Positions 45,820 to 56,693 of a stretch of DNA of 64,000 bases are shown here, piece after piece. A program made the position numbers and the translations under genes. Below the pieces are notes generated by a model that searched no databases, was not told the origin of the DNA, and saw nothing but the letters and a program-made list of their open reading frames with translations. Every line of letters starts with the position of its first letter. The stretch's first letter is position 1. The stretch comes from Roseovarius sp. Its GTDB lineage: Bacteria; Pseudomonadota; Alphaproteobacteria; Rhodobacterales; Rhodobacteraceae. The stretch lies in the NCBI RefSeq assembly GCF_027019125.1, contig NZ_JALUXE010000027.1:434001-498000 (forward strand). Direction: 5' to 3'.

Positions 45820-46193
45820 GGCGGTTTCGGGACCTGGCAGTCTTTGGCCGATGCCGCAAAATCCGCGCGACGTGCCTGTAAAACGCTGATAGCGTTAACG
45901 TGCGCCGAGGCTTTGGGCAGGGATGTCGTGAGGGGAATCGCCAATTCGTAGTAAAAAGTGAAACTTTTTGAAGATTAAAAAGCGCGCATTAGGTCGCACC
46001 TGCGTTAAGTAACTGAAATATAACTGTATTCAATAGTATACAATAGTTTTCAAGCGGCTTGCCCGCTTGGGAAGGCTCTGCTACACCGCAGCCGAATTTG
46101 GGTGGTTCGCAAGTCTCACCCTATGCCAACGCCCCCGGATGTGACCCCGCGTCACGACTGACCAACCGGGGCCAGATTATCGGAAGGGTGGAC
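45820..46193. other. 374-bp non-coding region before atpHAGDC
   Basis: No gene is seen. The middle (45950-46050) is AT-rich and holds AAAAAGT-GAA-ACTTTTT (45953-45969) and, at 46051-46069, CAAGCGG-CTTGC-CCGCTTG. These are probably promoter or leader elements of the ATP synthase operon. No -35/-10 pair is convincing enough to place. Confidence 0.55.
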
Positions 46194-46754
46194 GTGTCCG
46201 AACCAGCTTCGATCTCTACTGGCATTGCCGCGCGCTATGCCACTGCGATATTCGAGCTTGCGCGCGAGGCCAAAGGATTGGCCAAACTCGAAAGCAATCT
46301 CACTGATCTGGCACAGGCGCTGAGCGACAGCGAAGACCTGCGCGCGATGATCGCCTCTCCGGTTCTGAGCCGCGATGCGCAGGGGGCGGCCATGTCTGCG
46401 GTTGCGGCCAAGATGAACCTGATGCCGGAGTTGCAGAACGGTCTCGCGCTGATGGGCCAGAAGCGGCGTCTGTTTGTGCTGCCGCAGTTGATTGCACAGC
46501 TCAATGCCATGATCGCCGAAGACAAGGGCGAAGTGAGTGCCGATGTGACCAGCGCCAAGGCGCTGACCAAGGCACAATCCGACAAGCTGGCCAAGGCGCT
46601 CAAGGCGCGCGTCGGCAAGGACGTCAAGATCAATGCGACCGTTGATGAAAGCCTCATCGGCGGTCTAGTCGTCAAGATGGGCTCGAAGATGATCGACACG
46701 TCGATCCGCTCCAAGCTCGATTCCCTGCAGAATTCAATGAAAGAGGTCGGATAA
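46194..46754 (+). CDS. atpH: F1 ATP synthase delta subunit
   Basis: 186-aa stalk subunit linking F1 to the peripheral stalk. N-terminal helical domain ISTGIAARYATAIFELARE and C-terminal VTSAKALTKAQSDKL with VDESLIGGLVVKMGSKMIDTSI near residues 150-175 are typical of OSCP/delta. GTG start at 46194 with GGAAGGG upstream. First gene of atpHAGDC, ending 0 bp before atpA. Confidence 0.95.
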   Translation: MSEPASISTGIAARYATAIFELAREAKGLAKLESNLTDLAQALSDSEDLRAMIASPVLSRDAQGAAMSAVAAKMNLMPELQNGLALMGQKRRLFVLPQLIAQLNAMIAEDKGEVSADVTSAKALTKAQSDKLAKALKARVGKDVKINATVDESLIGGLVVKMGSKMIDTSIRSKLDSLQNSMKEVG

Positions 46755-48293
46755 ATGGGTATCCAAGCAGCAGAGATTTCTGCGATCCTGAAGGACCAGA
46801 TCAAGAACTTTGGCAAGGACGCCGAAGTTGCCGAGATCGGCCGGGTTCTCTCGGTGGGTGACGGGATCGCACGGGTTCACGGGCTGGACAATGTTCAGGC
46901 TGGCGAGCTTGTCGAGTTTCCGGGCTCGATCATGGGCATGGCGCTGAACCTTGAGAGCGACAACGTCGGTGTCGTGATCTTCGGGTCGGACCGTGACATC
47001 AAGGAAGGCGACACCGTCAAGCGCACCAAGTCCATCGTGGACGTGCCGATCGGCGACGAGCTGCTTGGCCGCGTTGTGGACGGTCTGGGCAACCCGCTGG
47101 ATGGCAAGGGTCCGATCAAGACCAAGACCCGCGGTCTGGCCGACGTGAAGGCCCCCGGCATCATCCCGCGTAAATCGGTGCACGAGCCGATGGCGACCGG
47201 CCTCAAGTCGGTGGACGCCATGATCCCGATCGGCCGTGGCCAGCGGGAGCTGATCATTGGCGACCGTCAGACCGGCAAGACCGCCGTGGCGCTGGACGCG
47301 ATCCTGAACCAGAAGATCTATAACGAAGCCGCTGGCGACGACGAGAGCAAGAAGCTCTATTGCGTTTACGTCGCTGTGGGTCAGAAGCGCTCGACCGTGG
47401 CGCAGCTGGTGAAGAAGCTGGAAGAAAGCGGCGCGATCAAGTATTCGATCGTTGTGGCCGCCACCGCGTCGGATCCCGCGCCGATGCAGTTCCTGGCCCC
47501 CTATTCCGCGACCGCGATGGCCGAGCATTTCCGCGACAATGGCCGGCACGCGCTGATCGTTTACGATGACCTTTCCAAGCAGGCCGTGGCCTATCGTCAG
47601 ATGTCGCTGCTGCTGCGCCGTCCGCCCGGCCGTGAAGCCTATCCTGGTGACGTTTTCTACCTCCACTCCCGTCTGCTGGAGCGTTCGGCCAAGCTCAACG
47701 CTGATAACGGCGCAGGTTCGCTGACCGCGCTGCCGATCATCGAAACGCAGGGCGGCGACGTGTCGGCCTTTATTCCGACCAACGTGATCTCGATCACCGA
47801 CGGCCAGATCTTCCTTGAGACGGAACTGTTCTATCAGGGCATCCGTCCCGCCGTGAACACCGGTCTGTCGGTGTCTCGTGTGGGGTCGTCGGCGCAGACC
47901 AATGCGATGAAGTCGGTCGCGGGTCCGGTCAAGCTGGAACTGGCGCAGTATCGCGAGATGGCGGCCTTTGCCCAGTTCGGTTCTGACCTTGACGCGGCAA
48001 CCCAGCAGTTGCTGAACCGCGGTGCGCGTCTGACCGAGTTGATGAAGCAGCCGCAGTACTCGCCGCTGACCAATGCGGAAATCGTCTGCGTGATCTATGC
48101 GGGCACCAAGGGCTATCTGGACAAGATCCCGGTGAACCAGGTGGGTGGTTACGAGCAGGGTCTGCTCAAGCACCTGCGCGGCAAGCACGCTGATCTGTTG
48201 GCCTACATCACCAAGGAAGACCCCAAAATCAAGGGTGAGGCCGAGGACCGTATCAAGGCTGCGTTGGACGAATTCGCCGCTGACTTCGCATAA
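46755..48293 (+). CDS. atpA: F1 ATP synthase alpha subunit
   Basis: 512-aa regulatory subunit of the hexamer. Walker A GDRQTGKT near residues 171-178, the ATP-synthase alpha/beta signature [12 protein letters not shown], and the C-terminal alpha domain [18 protein letters not shown]. Starts directly after the atpH stop. Confidence 0.98.
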   Translation: MGIQAAEISAILKDQIKNFGKDAEVAEIGRVLSVGDGIARVHGLDNVQAGELVEFPGSIMGMALNLESDNVGVVIFGSDRDIKEGDTVKRTKSIVDVPIGDELLGRVVDGLGNPLDGKGPIKTKTRGLADVKAPGIIPRKSVHEPMATGLKSVDAMIPIGRGQRELIIGDRQTGKTAVALDAILNQKIYNEAAGDDESKKLYCVYVAVGQKRSTVAQLVKKLEESGAIKYSIVVAATASDPAPMQFLAPYSATAMAEHFRDNGRHALIVYDDLSKQAVAYRQMSLLLRRPPGREAYPGDVFYLHSRLLERSAKLNADNGAGSLTALPIIETQGGDVSAFIPTNVISITDGQIFLETELFYQGIRPAVNTGLSVSRVGSSAQTNAMKSVAGPVKLELAQYREMAAFAQFGSDLDAATQQLLNRGARLTELMKQPQYSPLTNAEIVCVIYAGTKGYLDKIPVNQVGGYEQGLLKHLRGKHADLLAYITKEDPKIKGEAEDRIKAALDEFAADFA

Positions 48294-48308
48294 GGGGGAG
48301 ATAAGGCA

Positions 48309-49184
48309 ATGCCGAGTCTCAAGGACCTGAAGAACAGGATCGGGTCGGTCAAATCGACCCGCAAGATCACCAAGGCCATGCAGATGGTTGCTGCGGCGAA
48401 ACTTCGCCGCGCGCAGGATGCTGCCGAGCAGGCCCGCCCCTACACCGAGCGGTTCAACGCGGTGATGAGCAAGCTTGCGGCCTCTGTCGGGGATGCGGCC
48501 AATGCGCCGCGTCTGCTGGCGGGCACGGGTGAGGACAAGGTGCATCTCTTGGTGGTGATGACCGCCGAGCGGGGCCTCTGCGGTGGCTTCAACGCCAATA
48601 TCGCCAAGTTGGCCAAGACCCATGCCGCCGAGTTGTTGGCCAAGGGCAAGACGGTCAAGATCCTGACCGTCGGCAAGAAGGGCCGCGACGCGATCAAGCG
48701 CGACCTGGGTCAGTATTTCGTGGGTCACGTCGATCTGAGCGAAGTCAAGCGTCTGGGCTATGCCGATGCGCAGGGGATCGCCACCGAAGTGCTGAAGCGG
48801 TTCGACGGGGGTGAGTTCGACGTCGCGAAGATCTTTTTCTCGCGCTTCGAGAACGTGGTCAGCCAGGTGCCGACCATCCAGCAGGTGATCCCCTTTGACG
48901 TGAGCGAAGCGGGAGAGGTCGATACCGACAGCTTCTATGATTACGAGCCCGACGAGCAGGCGATCCTGGCCGATCTCTTGCCGCGTGGGGTGGCGACCGC
49001 GATCTTTGCCGCGCTGTTGGAAAACGGTGCGTCCGAGCAGGGGGCGCGCATGTCCGCAATGGACAACGCGACGCGCAACGCAGGCGAGATGATCGACAAG
49101 CTGACGATCGAATACAACCGCTCGCGTCAGGCCGTGATCACCAACGAGCTAATTGAAATCATTTCCGGCGCGGAAGCGCTGTAA
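48309..49184 (+). CDS. atpG: F1 ATP synthase gamma subunit
   Basis: 291-aa central rotor shaft. Coiled-coil ends include [20 protein letters not shown] and the C-terminal [18 protein letters not shown] and [20 protein letters not shown]. The middle domain has [15 protein letters not shown]. Order and 15-18 bp spacing match atpHAGDC. Confidence 0.98.
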   Translation: MPSLKDLKNRIGSVKSTRKITKAMQMVAAAKLRRAQDAAEQARPYTERFNAVMSKLAASVGDAANAPRLLAGTGEDKVHLLVVMTAERGLCGGFNANIAKLAKTHAAELLAKGKTVKILTVGKKGRDAIKRDLGQYFVGHVDLSEVKRLGYADAQGIATEVLKRFDGGEFDVAKIFFSRFENVVSQVPTIQQVIPFDVSEAGEVDTDSFYDYEPDEQAILADLLPRGVATAIFAALLENGASEQGARMSAMDNATRNAGEMIDKLTIEYNRSRQAVITNELIEIISGAEAL

Positions 49185-50627
<1,443 letters not shown>

Positions 50628-50693
50628 TCAACGCCTGTCCCGGTTTTGCGCGGGTAAGCCCCGCGCAAGCCGGACAGAATGAGGGAGGCCGAG

Positions 50694-51119
50694 ATGGCTG
50701 AAACAGTGCAATTCGATCTGGTGAGCCCTGAGCGGCTCTTGGCCTCGGTTGCTGCCCATGAGGTGAGCATTCCGGGAGCCGAGGGCGATCTGACCGCCAT
50801 GGCCGATCACGCCCCGCTCATCACCACCCTGCGTCCCGGTATCCTGCGGGTTTCGGGGCCGTCGGGCGAGAAGGAATATGTCGTGACCGGTGGATTTGCC
50901 GAGATCAGCGGCAAGAGCGTGTCGGTGCTGGCCGAGCAGGCCGTTGCGCGCGAGGACATGACGCGCGAGACCTACAAGGCGATGGTGGACGCCGCGACCG
51001 ACAAACTGGCGCATGCGCAGGAGAAATTCGTCAATGAGCCCGGCCCGGTCGACGAATTGGCCAAGCTCTTGGCGGATATGGTGGCTGTTGGCGATCATAT
51101 CGGTTTGTCGGCCAACTGA
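50694..51119 (+). CDS. atpC: F1 ATP synthase epsilon subunit
   Basis: 141-aa regulatory subunit. N-terminal beta-barrel [37 protein letters not shown] and the C-terminal helices. ATG at 50694 follows GGGAGG; the in-frame ATG at 50679 is less well supported. Ends the operon before a strong terminator. Confidence 0.95.
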   Translation: MAETVQFDLVSPERLLASVAAHEVSIPGAEGDLTAMADHAPLITTLRPGILRVSGPSGEKEYVVTGGFAEISGKSVSVLAEQAVAREDMTRETYKAMVDAATDKLAHAQEKFVNEPGPVDELAKLLADMVAVGDHIGLSAN

Positions 51120-51141
51120 GGCCGCGCCGGATTCGATGATC

Positions 51142-51168
51142 AAAGGGGCCGTTCCGCGGCCCTTTTTC
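51142..51168 (+). terminator. intrinsic terminator of the atp operon
   Basis: Arms AAGGGGCCG and GCGGCCCTT pair across a TTCC loop, followed by a T-rich run CTTTTTC. It begins 22 bp after the atpC stop. Confidence 0.9.
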
Positions 51169-51232
51169 ATTTTTCGCTCTAAATTTTGCCAGAAAAGCGG
51201 TGTAGTCTCGTCCGCGTGTCGGAAGGCGTCGT

Positions 51233-51586
51233 ATGAAATTCTTGATCAATCAGGCCATCGGGATCGAACAGGGGGATGATGTCCTCTTTTCGGATTTTGC
51301 CGATGGGGGAGAGATGTGGACCGGCTCGGGCGCGCGTCAGCGACGCAAGAAGATCACCTTTGGCACGCCGTTCAAATCCGAGCCCGCGGTGCATGTGGCG
51401 CTGTCGCTCTGGGATATGGACAGTGCCACCAATGCCCGCGCCGATGTCACGGCAGAGAACATCACGACAAAGGGGTTCGACATCGTGTTTCGCACCTGGG
51501 CGGATACGCGGGTTGCCCGGGTGCGGGTGCGCTGGATGGCGCTTGGCGAGGTGTTCCACGAGGATGACTGGCAAGACGTCTACTGA
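51233..51586 (+). CDS. H-type lectin domain protein
   Basis: 117-aa single-domain protein. [21 protein letters not shown] and [20 protein letters not shown] match the H-lectin family, first known from Helix pomatia agglutinin, which binds N-acetylgalactosamine. No signal peptide is seen, so its place in the cell is unclear. Sits alone after the atp terminator. Confidence 0.82.
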   Translation: MKFLINQAIGIEQGDDVLFSDFADGGEMWTGSGARQRRKKITFGTPFKSEPAVHVALSLWDMDSATNARADVTAENITTKGFDIVFRTWADTRVARVRVRWMALGEVFHEDDWQDVY

Positions 51587-51602
51587 CGGAAGGGGGGCCG
51601 GG

Positions 51603-52085
51603 ATGGACACGCGATTGCGCGCTGGTGAGGTGGTGACCGAGCAGCCCGAAAGGCAGGACGCCGCGCTACAGTTCATCGGCCGGTTACATACGCCATGGAC
51701 CCGGCGGGAAGATTGCCCGCGTCAGGGGCGGCTCGATGGGCCGGAGTGCCGGATAGAGGTTTTCGCGCCTTGGGTCGCGGCGCTGGAGGGGATCGAAGCC
51801 TATCAGCATCTCGAAATCCTCTATTGGCTGGATCGGTCGCGGCGTGACCTGGTGCGGCAGAACCCCAAGGGCGATGGGGGGCGGTATTTCGGCACCTTTG
51901 CCCTGCGCTCCCCGCAGCGGCCCAATCCCATCGGAACCTCGCAGGTGCGGCTGATCGGGGTGGACGGGGCGGCCTTGGTCGTGCGGGGGCTGGATTGTCT
52001 CGATGGCACGCCTTTGGTGGACATCAAGCCGGACCGTTGCGAGTTTACGCCAAAGGCCCCGCCCAAGGCGGCAGATCAGGGGTAG
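51603..52085 (+). CDS. trmO: tRNA (N6-threonylcarbamoyladenosine37-N6)-methyltransferase TrmO
   Basis: 160-aa SAM-dependent enzyme methylating t6A37 of threonine tRNA. Family marks are [51 protein letters not shown] and GTPLVDIKP. It begins 16 bp after the lectin gene. The former names TsaA/YaeB/VirR refer to the same family. Confidence 0.93.
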   Translation: MDTRLRAGEVVTEQPERQDAALQFIGRLHTPWTRREDCPRQGRLDGPECRIEVFAPWVAALEGIEAYQHLEILYWLDRSRRDLVRQNPKGDGGRYFGTFALRSPQRPNPIGTSQVRLIGVDGAALVVRGLDCLDGTPLVDIKPDRCEFTPKAPPKAADQG

Positions 52086-52098
52086 GGCGATTTTCCGA

Positions 52099-52911
52099 TC
52101 ACGCCCAGGTGGGATGAAATTTGCCCGCGGGCGACAGGGTGAAAATCTCTGCGCCCGTGTCAGTGACGCCGATGGAATGTTCGAACTGTGCCGACAGGGA
52201 TTTGTCACGGGTGACGGCGGTCCAGTCATCGGCGAGGACCTTGGTTTCGGGACGGCCCAGATTGACCATCGGTTCGATGGTGAAGAACATACCTTCCTCC
52301 AGTCGCGGCCCGCTGCCCGCCCGCCCGTAATGGAGCACATTGGGCGGGGCGTGGAACACGCGGCCCAGCCCGTGACCGCAGAAATCGCGCACCACCGACA
52401 TGCGATGCGCCTCGACATAGGATTGGATCGCGTGGCCGATGTCGCCAAAGGTGGCACCGGGGCGCACGGCCTCGATTCCTTTCATCAGCGCATCATGGGT
52501 GACCTGAACGAGGCGCTCGGCCTTGCGGCTGAGTTTGCCTGCCACATACATGCGGCTGGTATCGCCGAACCAGCCATCCACGATCACCGTCACATCGACG
52601 TTCAGAATGTCACCGTCTTTCAGAACCTTGTCGCCGGGAATGCCGTGGCAGACCACGTGATTGACGCTGATACAGCTTGCGTGCTGATAGCCCTTGTAAC
52701 CGATGGTGGCGGATTTCGCGCCAGAGGCGTTGACCCTGTCCTCGATCACCTTGTCGATGGCGGCGGTGGTCTGGCCGACAAAAACATGCTCTGCGATCTC
52801 GTCAAGGATCTGTGCGGCGAGCGCCCCGGCCCGGTGCATGCCGGCAAAATCCGCAGTCTCATGGATGCGGATACCTTCGCGCGTCAATCGTCCTCGGTGT
52901 GTCTCGTTCAC
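52099..52911 (-). CDS. map: methionine aminopeptidase, type I
   Basis: 270-aa enzyme removing N-terminal Met. Metal ligands fall in ILNVDVTVIVDGWFGDTSRM (two Asp), CGHGLGRVFH (His), MFFTIEPMVN and FEHSIGVT (Glu). Type I length without a zinc-finger extension. GTG start at 52911. Convergent with trmO. Confidence 0.95.
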   Translation of the reverse strand: MNETHRGRLTREGIRIHETADFAGMHRAGALAAQILDEIAEHVFVGQTTAAIDKVIEDRVNASGAKSATIGYKGYQHASCISVNHVVCHGIPGDKVLKDGDILNVDVTVIVDGWFGDTSRMYVAGKLSRKAERLVQVTHDALMKGIEAVRPGATFGDIGHAIQSYVEAHRMSVVRDFCGHGLGRVFHAPPNVLHYGRAGSGPRLEEGMFFTIEPMVNLGRPETKVLADDWTAVTRDKSLSAQFEHSIGVTDTGAEIFTLSPAGKFHPTWA

Positions 52912-52951
52912 GTCCGGCCTCGTATGGTGTACATTTTCCGTTTATCTAGGG

Positions 52952-53683
52952 CTATTTGCGCGAAAGGACCAGAGGGCGCTGACCCGCGAGGGGCAGACTG
53001 TGTCCGATTGTGACCTCTTGCGGCGTGATATTGGCCCGATATGACAGCACCGTGACCCCTGCGGCGTGCGCCCGGTGCAATGCCGACGCATAGGTGGGGT
53101 CTATGTCCTCTGCCACGGTCACGGCCTGCGCATCGGTGCGTTGCACCAGATAGAGAAGCACGGCGCGGTGCCCGGCGCGCGCCATTTCGGACAATTCCCC
53201 CAGGTGGCGCGCCCCGCGCGCCGTGACGCTGTCGGGAAATTCCGCGAGACCGGGGCTGCGCGAGAGCGTCACGGATTTCACCTCGACATAGGCATCGGGC
53301 AGGCCCGCGCCCGAGAGCAGGAAATCCACCCGGCTGCCCGCGCCGTAGGATTGCTCGGGGCGCACCACATCATAGGCCGCCAGTTCCGAGATCTGCCCCG
53401 CCTCGAGCGCCTCTTTGATCACGCGATTGGCAATGGCGGTATCCACACAGGTGAAATCGCCAGCCGCACCCTCGACCAGCCGCCAGCCAAATTTGAGTTT
53501 CTTGCGCGGATCGTCATTGGGTTCGACCCAGATGGACGCGCCCGGCTCTGCCAGGCCCATCATGCTGCCGGGATTGGCGCAATGCGCCGTCACCTCGCGC
53601 CCGTCCATAAGGCGGATATCGGCGAGAAAGCGTTTGTAGCGGCGCAGCAGCACAGCCTGCACAAGAGGGGTTTGAAAGCGCAT
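52952..53683 (-). CDS. sfsA: SfsA family DNA/RNA nuclease
   Basis: 243-aa protein of the sugar fermentation stimulation family. Conserved RFLADIRLMDGREVTAHCANPGSMMGL, SYGAGSRVDFLL, AYVEVKSVTLSR (nuclease-like Asp/Glu/Lys) and HRAVLLYLVQRTDA. Lies 40 bp from map on the same strand. Confidence 0.94.
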   Translation of the reverse strand: MRFQTPLVQAVLLRRYKRFLADIRLMDGREVTAHCANPGSMMGLAEPGASIWVEPNDDPRKKLKFGWRLVEGAAGDFTCVDTAIANRVIKEALEAGQISELAAYDVVRPEQSYGAGSRVDFLLSGAGLPDAYVEVKSVTLSRSPGLAEFPDSVTARGARHLGELSEMARAGHRAVLLYLVQRTDAQAVTVAEDIDPTYASALHRAHAAGVTVLSYRANITPQEVTIGHSLPLAGQRPLVLSRK

Positions 53684-53728
53684 GGCCTGCGCCTATACCG
53701 GGTTTGTCCCCGGATCAAGGAGTCTGCC

Positions 53729-54451
53729 ATGCCCAACCCGACCGCCGCCATGCTTGTCATCGGAGATGAGATCCTCTCGGGGCGCACGCGCGATGCCAAC
53801 ATGCATTATCTGGCGGGCGAGGTGACGAAGGTGGGCATCGACCTGAGGGAGGTGCGCGTGGTCAGCGACGATCCCGCCGCCATCGTGGCCGCCGTGCGCG
53901 CGCTGAGTGCGGCCTATGACCATGTGTTCACCTCGGGGGGCATTGGCCCGACCCATGATGACATCACCGCCGAGAATGTGGCGGCGGCCTTTGATCGGCC
54001 CATTTCGGTGCGCGAGGATGCCCGCGCCATTCTGGCCGCGCATTACGACGCGCGTGGGCAGGAGTTGAACGATGCGCGCTTGCGCATGGCGCGTATTCCC
54101 GACGGGGCCACGCTGATTGACAATCCGATCAGTGCCGCGCCGGGCTTTACCATCGAGAATGTGCATGTCATGGCCGGGGTGCCGTCGATCTTTCAGGCGA
54201 TGCTGGCCTCTGTGCTGCCCAAGCTCACGGGGGGCGCGCCGATCCTGTCACAGACGCTGGAAATCCGGCGCGGCGAGGGCGACATTGCCGGACCCTTGTC
54301 GGATCTGGCGGGACGGTACCCGGATTTGAGCATCGGATCCTATCCGTTCATCCGCGACGGGTGTTATGGCGCGCAGATCGTGATGCGCGGGCAGGATGGC
54401 GCGCGGCTTGATGCGGCAATGTCCGAATTGGCGGGGATGTTTCCAGCATGA
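53729..54451 (+). CDS. competence/damage-inducible CinA-like molybdopterin-binding protein
   Basis: 240-aa protein with the MoCF-biosynthesis (MoaB/Mog-like) fold: LVIGDEILSGRTRDANMHYL, DHVFTSGGIGPTHDD and MAGVPSIFQAML. It lacks the C-terminal nicotinamide-deamidase domain of full CinA. ATG 53729 has AAGGAG. Overlaps the GNAT gene (ATGA). Substrate not known. Confidence 0.88.
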   Translation: MPNPTAAMLVIGDEILSGRTRDANMHYLAGEVTKVGIDLREVRVVSDDPAAIVAAVRALSAAYDHVFTSGGIGPTHDDITAENVAAAFDRPISVREDARAILAAHYDARGQELNDARLRMARIPDGATLIDNPISAAPGFTIENVHVMAGVPSIFQAMLASVLPKLTGGAPILSQTLEIRRGEGDIAGPLSDLAGRYPDLSIGSYPFIRDGCYGAQIVMRGQDGARLDAAMSELAGMFPA

Positions 54452-55167
54452 TGCCCGATGTACAGACCCTTTATGCGGTGACAGAGGCGACATGGCCGCC
54501 CGCGCGGACAGAGGTGCTTGGCCCGGTGACGATCCGTGAGGGGCGGGGCGGCGGCAAGCGCGTGTCGGCGGCCACGGCGGCGCGGCCGATCACGCCCGAG
54601 GAACTCGCCAGTGCCGAGGCCGCGATGCGCGCGCTGGATCAAACCCCGCTGTTTCAATTGCGGGAGGGGGATGGCGCGCTGGATGCGCTCTTGGCCGCAG
54701 AGGGGTATGACGTGGTCGATCCCGTCAATCTCTATGTGGTGCCCGTTGCGGCCCTGACGGTGGACAGGCCGCCGCGTGTCAGCACCTTTGCGGTTTGGGA
54801 ACCCTTGGAAATCATGTGCGAAATCTGGGCCGAGGGCGGGATCGGCCCGGCGCGCATCGCGGTGATGGAGCGTGTGACCGGCCCCAAGACCGGGCTGTTC
54901 GGCAGGCACAAGGACCAGCCCGCCGCCACCGGCTTTGCCGCCATTCACGATGGAGTTGCCATGGTGCATGCGCTGGAGGTGCAGGCCCGCCATCGCCGCG
55001 CAGGCATGGGGCGCCTGATGATGCTTCAGGCCGCTCTTTGGGCGCAATCCGAAGGCGCGGAATTTCTGGCGGTGATTTGCACCAAGAGCAATCAGGGGGC
55101 CAACGGGCTCTATTCCGCGATGGGATTTTCGCATGTGGGCGACTACCATTACCGGCAAAAGGAGTGA
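54448..55167 (+). CDS. GNAT-family N-acetyltransferase
   Basis: 239-aa acetyltransferase. Motif A is LEVQARHRRAGMGRLMM and the C-terminal AMGFSHVGDYHYR is typical. The N-terminal half is an extra, weakly GNAT-like domain. Linked by ATGA to the CinA-like gene and followed 3 bp later by an AhpD-like gene. Confidence 0.85.
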   Translation: MMPDVQTLYAVTEATWPPARTEVLGPVTIREGRGGGKRVSAATAARPITPEELASAEAAMRALDQTPLFQLREGDGALDALLAAEGYDVVDPVNLYVVPVAALTVDRPPRVSTFAVWEPLEIMCEIWAEGGIGPARIAVMERVTGPKTGLFGRHKDQPAATGFAAIHDGVAMVHALEVQARHRRAGMGRLMMLQAALWAQSEGAEFLAVICTKSNQGANGLYSAMGFSHVGDYHYRQKE

Positions 55168-55170
55168 GAC

Positions 55171-55743
55171 ATGACCAATTCGGACCAGCCCACAGCGCTT
55201 GATCTGCCGATGCTCGACCCGCTGCCCGAGGCCACGCAGAGGTATTTCGACATCTGCGCCGAGAAACTGGGCATGATCCCCAATGTTCTCCGGGCCTATG
55301 CGTTCGATATCGACAAGCTCAACGCCTTTACCACGCTCTACAACAACCTGATGCTGGCCGAGAGTGGCCTGAGCAAGCTGGAGCGCGAGATGATCGCGGT
55401 GGTGGTCAGTGCGATCAATCGCTGCTGGTATTGCCAGGTGGCGCATGGTGCGGCGGTGCGGCAACTCTCGGGTGATCCGGCGCTTGGCGAGGCCATGGTG
55501 ATGAACTGGCGGGTGGCGCGGCTGGATGCACGGCAGAGCGCGATGCTGGGCTTTGCGGAAAAGGTCACGCGCGCCTCGTCCGAGATCACCGAAACGGATC
55601 GTGCCGGACTGCGCGACGTGGGGTTCACCGAGCGCGACATTTGGGACATTGCCAATGTTGCGGGCTTTTTCAACATGAGCAATCGCGTGGCCTCGGCCAC
55701 GGGCATGCAGCCCAACCCCGAGTATCACGCGCAGGCGCGATAA
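55171..55743 (+). CDS. peroxidase-related enzyme, AhpD/CMD-like
   Basis: 190-aa alkylhydroperoxidase D-like protein. The redox CxxC is C85-WY-C88 with H92 four residues on (NRCWYCQVAHG), the carboxymuconolactone-decarboxylase pattern. A C-terminal MSNRVASATGMQPNPEYHAQ is typical of the 'peroxidase-related' group. Cytoplasmic peroxide removal is likely; its electron donor is not known. Confidence 0.88.
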   Translation: MTNSDQPTALDLPMLDPLPEATQRYFDICAEKLGMIPNVLRAYAFDIDKLNAFTTLYNNLMLAESGLSKLEREMIAVVVSAINRCWYCQVAHGAAVRQLSGDPALGEAMVMNWRVARLDARQSAMLGFAEKVTRASSEITETDRAGLRDVGFTERDIWDIANVAGFFNMSNRVASATGMQPNPEYHAQAR

Positions 55744-55749
55744 GGCAGA

Positions 55750-56676
55750 ATGCGGCGCGCTCTGACATTTTTGCTCTGGATGCTGCTGGCGGGCGGCCCG
55801 GCCTCTGCGGTCGATCTTAACCTGCCCGCAACGGCCGTCCAGACGCGCGAGAAGATCCGTGCGGCGGACACGGTGAGCCTGCCGACGGGGCCACATACCG
55901 GCCAGACGCTGCCCAGCCTGCGCCTTGAAGGGCGGATCGAGATCCGCGCCTGGCGGATGCCGGTGCAGCGGATCACCACGCTGCAAATGCTGGCCCCGCT
56001 GGCGGATCAACTTGAGAAATCGGGTTGGGATGTGGTGTTCGAGTGCGAGGCGGCCGCCTGTGGCGGGTTCGATTTCCGCTTTGGCCTGCCGACACTGCCT
56101 GCGCCGGATATGTTTCTGGACATCTTCGACTATCGCTACCTGCTGGTGCGGCGGGGGGTGGGGGCCGCGCGGGAACATGCCGCCGTGATCGTGAGCCAGA
56201 GCGGGCAGACCGGCTATGTCCAGGTTTTGCATGTGACGCCTCTGCCCGAGGGGCAGAGCGTGGCGCCCGCGCCCGATGCTGCCGCGCCGCAGTTTGACCT
56301 TGCGGACCAGTTGCTGGAAGCAGGGCATGTGGTGCTTGAGGGGCTCGACTTCGGCTCGGGAGACAACGCGCTTGGGCCGGGTCCCTATGCCAGTCTTGTG
56401 GAACTGGCGGCGTTTCTGGCGGCATCGCCACAGACGCGCGTGGCGCTGGTCGGACATACGGACAGCACGGGGGGTCTGGAGGCGAATACGCCCCTGTCGC
56501 GCGCCCGCGCCGAAGCGGTGATGGCGCGTCTGGTCGAGACGCATGGCGTAGACCCGGCGCAGATCGAGGCGCATGGCATCGGCTATCTGGCCCCGATTGC
56601 CCCCAATTCCAGCCCAGAGGGGCGCGAGCGCAATCGCCGGGTCGAGGTTGTCCTATTGGATGCCGGCCCGCAATAG
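55750..56676 (+). CDS. OmpA-family protein
   Basis: 308-aa exported protein. Signal peptide about 1-20 (ASAV). A middle region of about 150 residues is unidentified, and the C-terminal OmpA domain (about 195-305) has VALVGHTDSTGG, SRARAEAVMARLVE and ERNRRVEVVLLD. It should bind peptidoglycan from the periplasm. Starts 6 bp after the AhpD-like gene. Confidence 0.87.
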   Translation: MRRALTFLLWMLLAGGPASAVDLNLPATAVQTREKIRAADTVSLPTGPHTGQTLPSLRLEGRIEIRAWRMPVQRITTLQMLAPLADQLEKSGWDVVFECEAAACGGFDFRFGLPTLPAPDMFLDIFDYRYLLVRRGVGAAREHAAVIVSQSGQTGYVQVLHVTPLPEGQSVAPAPDAAAPQFDLADQLLEAGHVVLEGLDFGSGDNALGPGPYASLVELAAFLAASPQTRVALVGHTDSTGGLEANTPLSRARAEAVMARLVETHGVDPAQIEAHGIGYLAPIAPNSSPEGRERNRRVEVVLLDAGPQ

Positions 56677-56693
56677 CGGTTGCTTGACCCGCC

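Noticed and set aside
46051-46069. CAAGCGG/CCGCTTG hairpin as a terminator
   Set aside because: No T-tract follows it on either strand.
46734-48728. 664-aa minus-strand open frame opposite atpA-atpG
   Set aside because: Antisense to ATP synthase genes, composition typical of a shadow frame.
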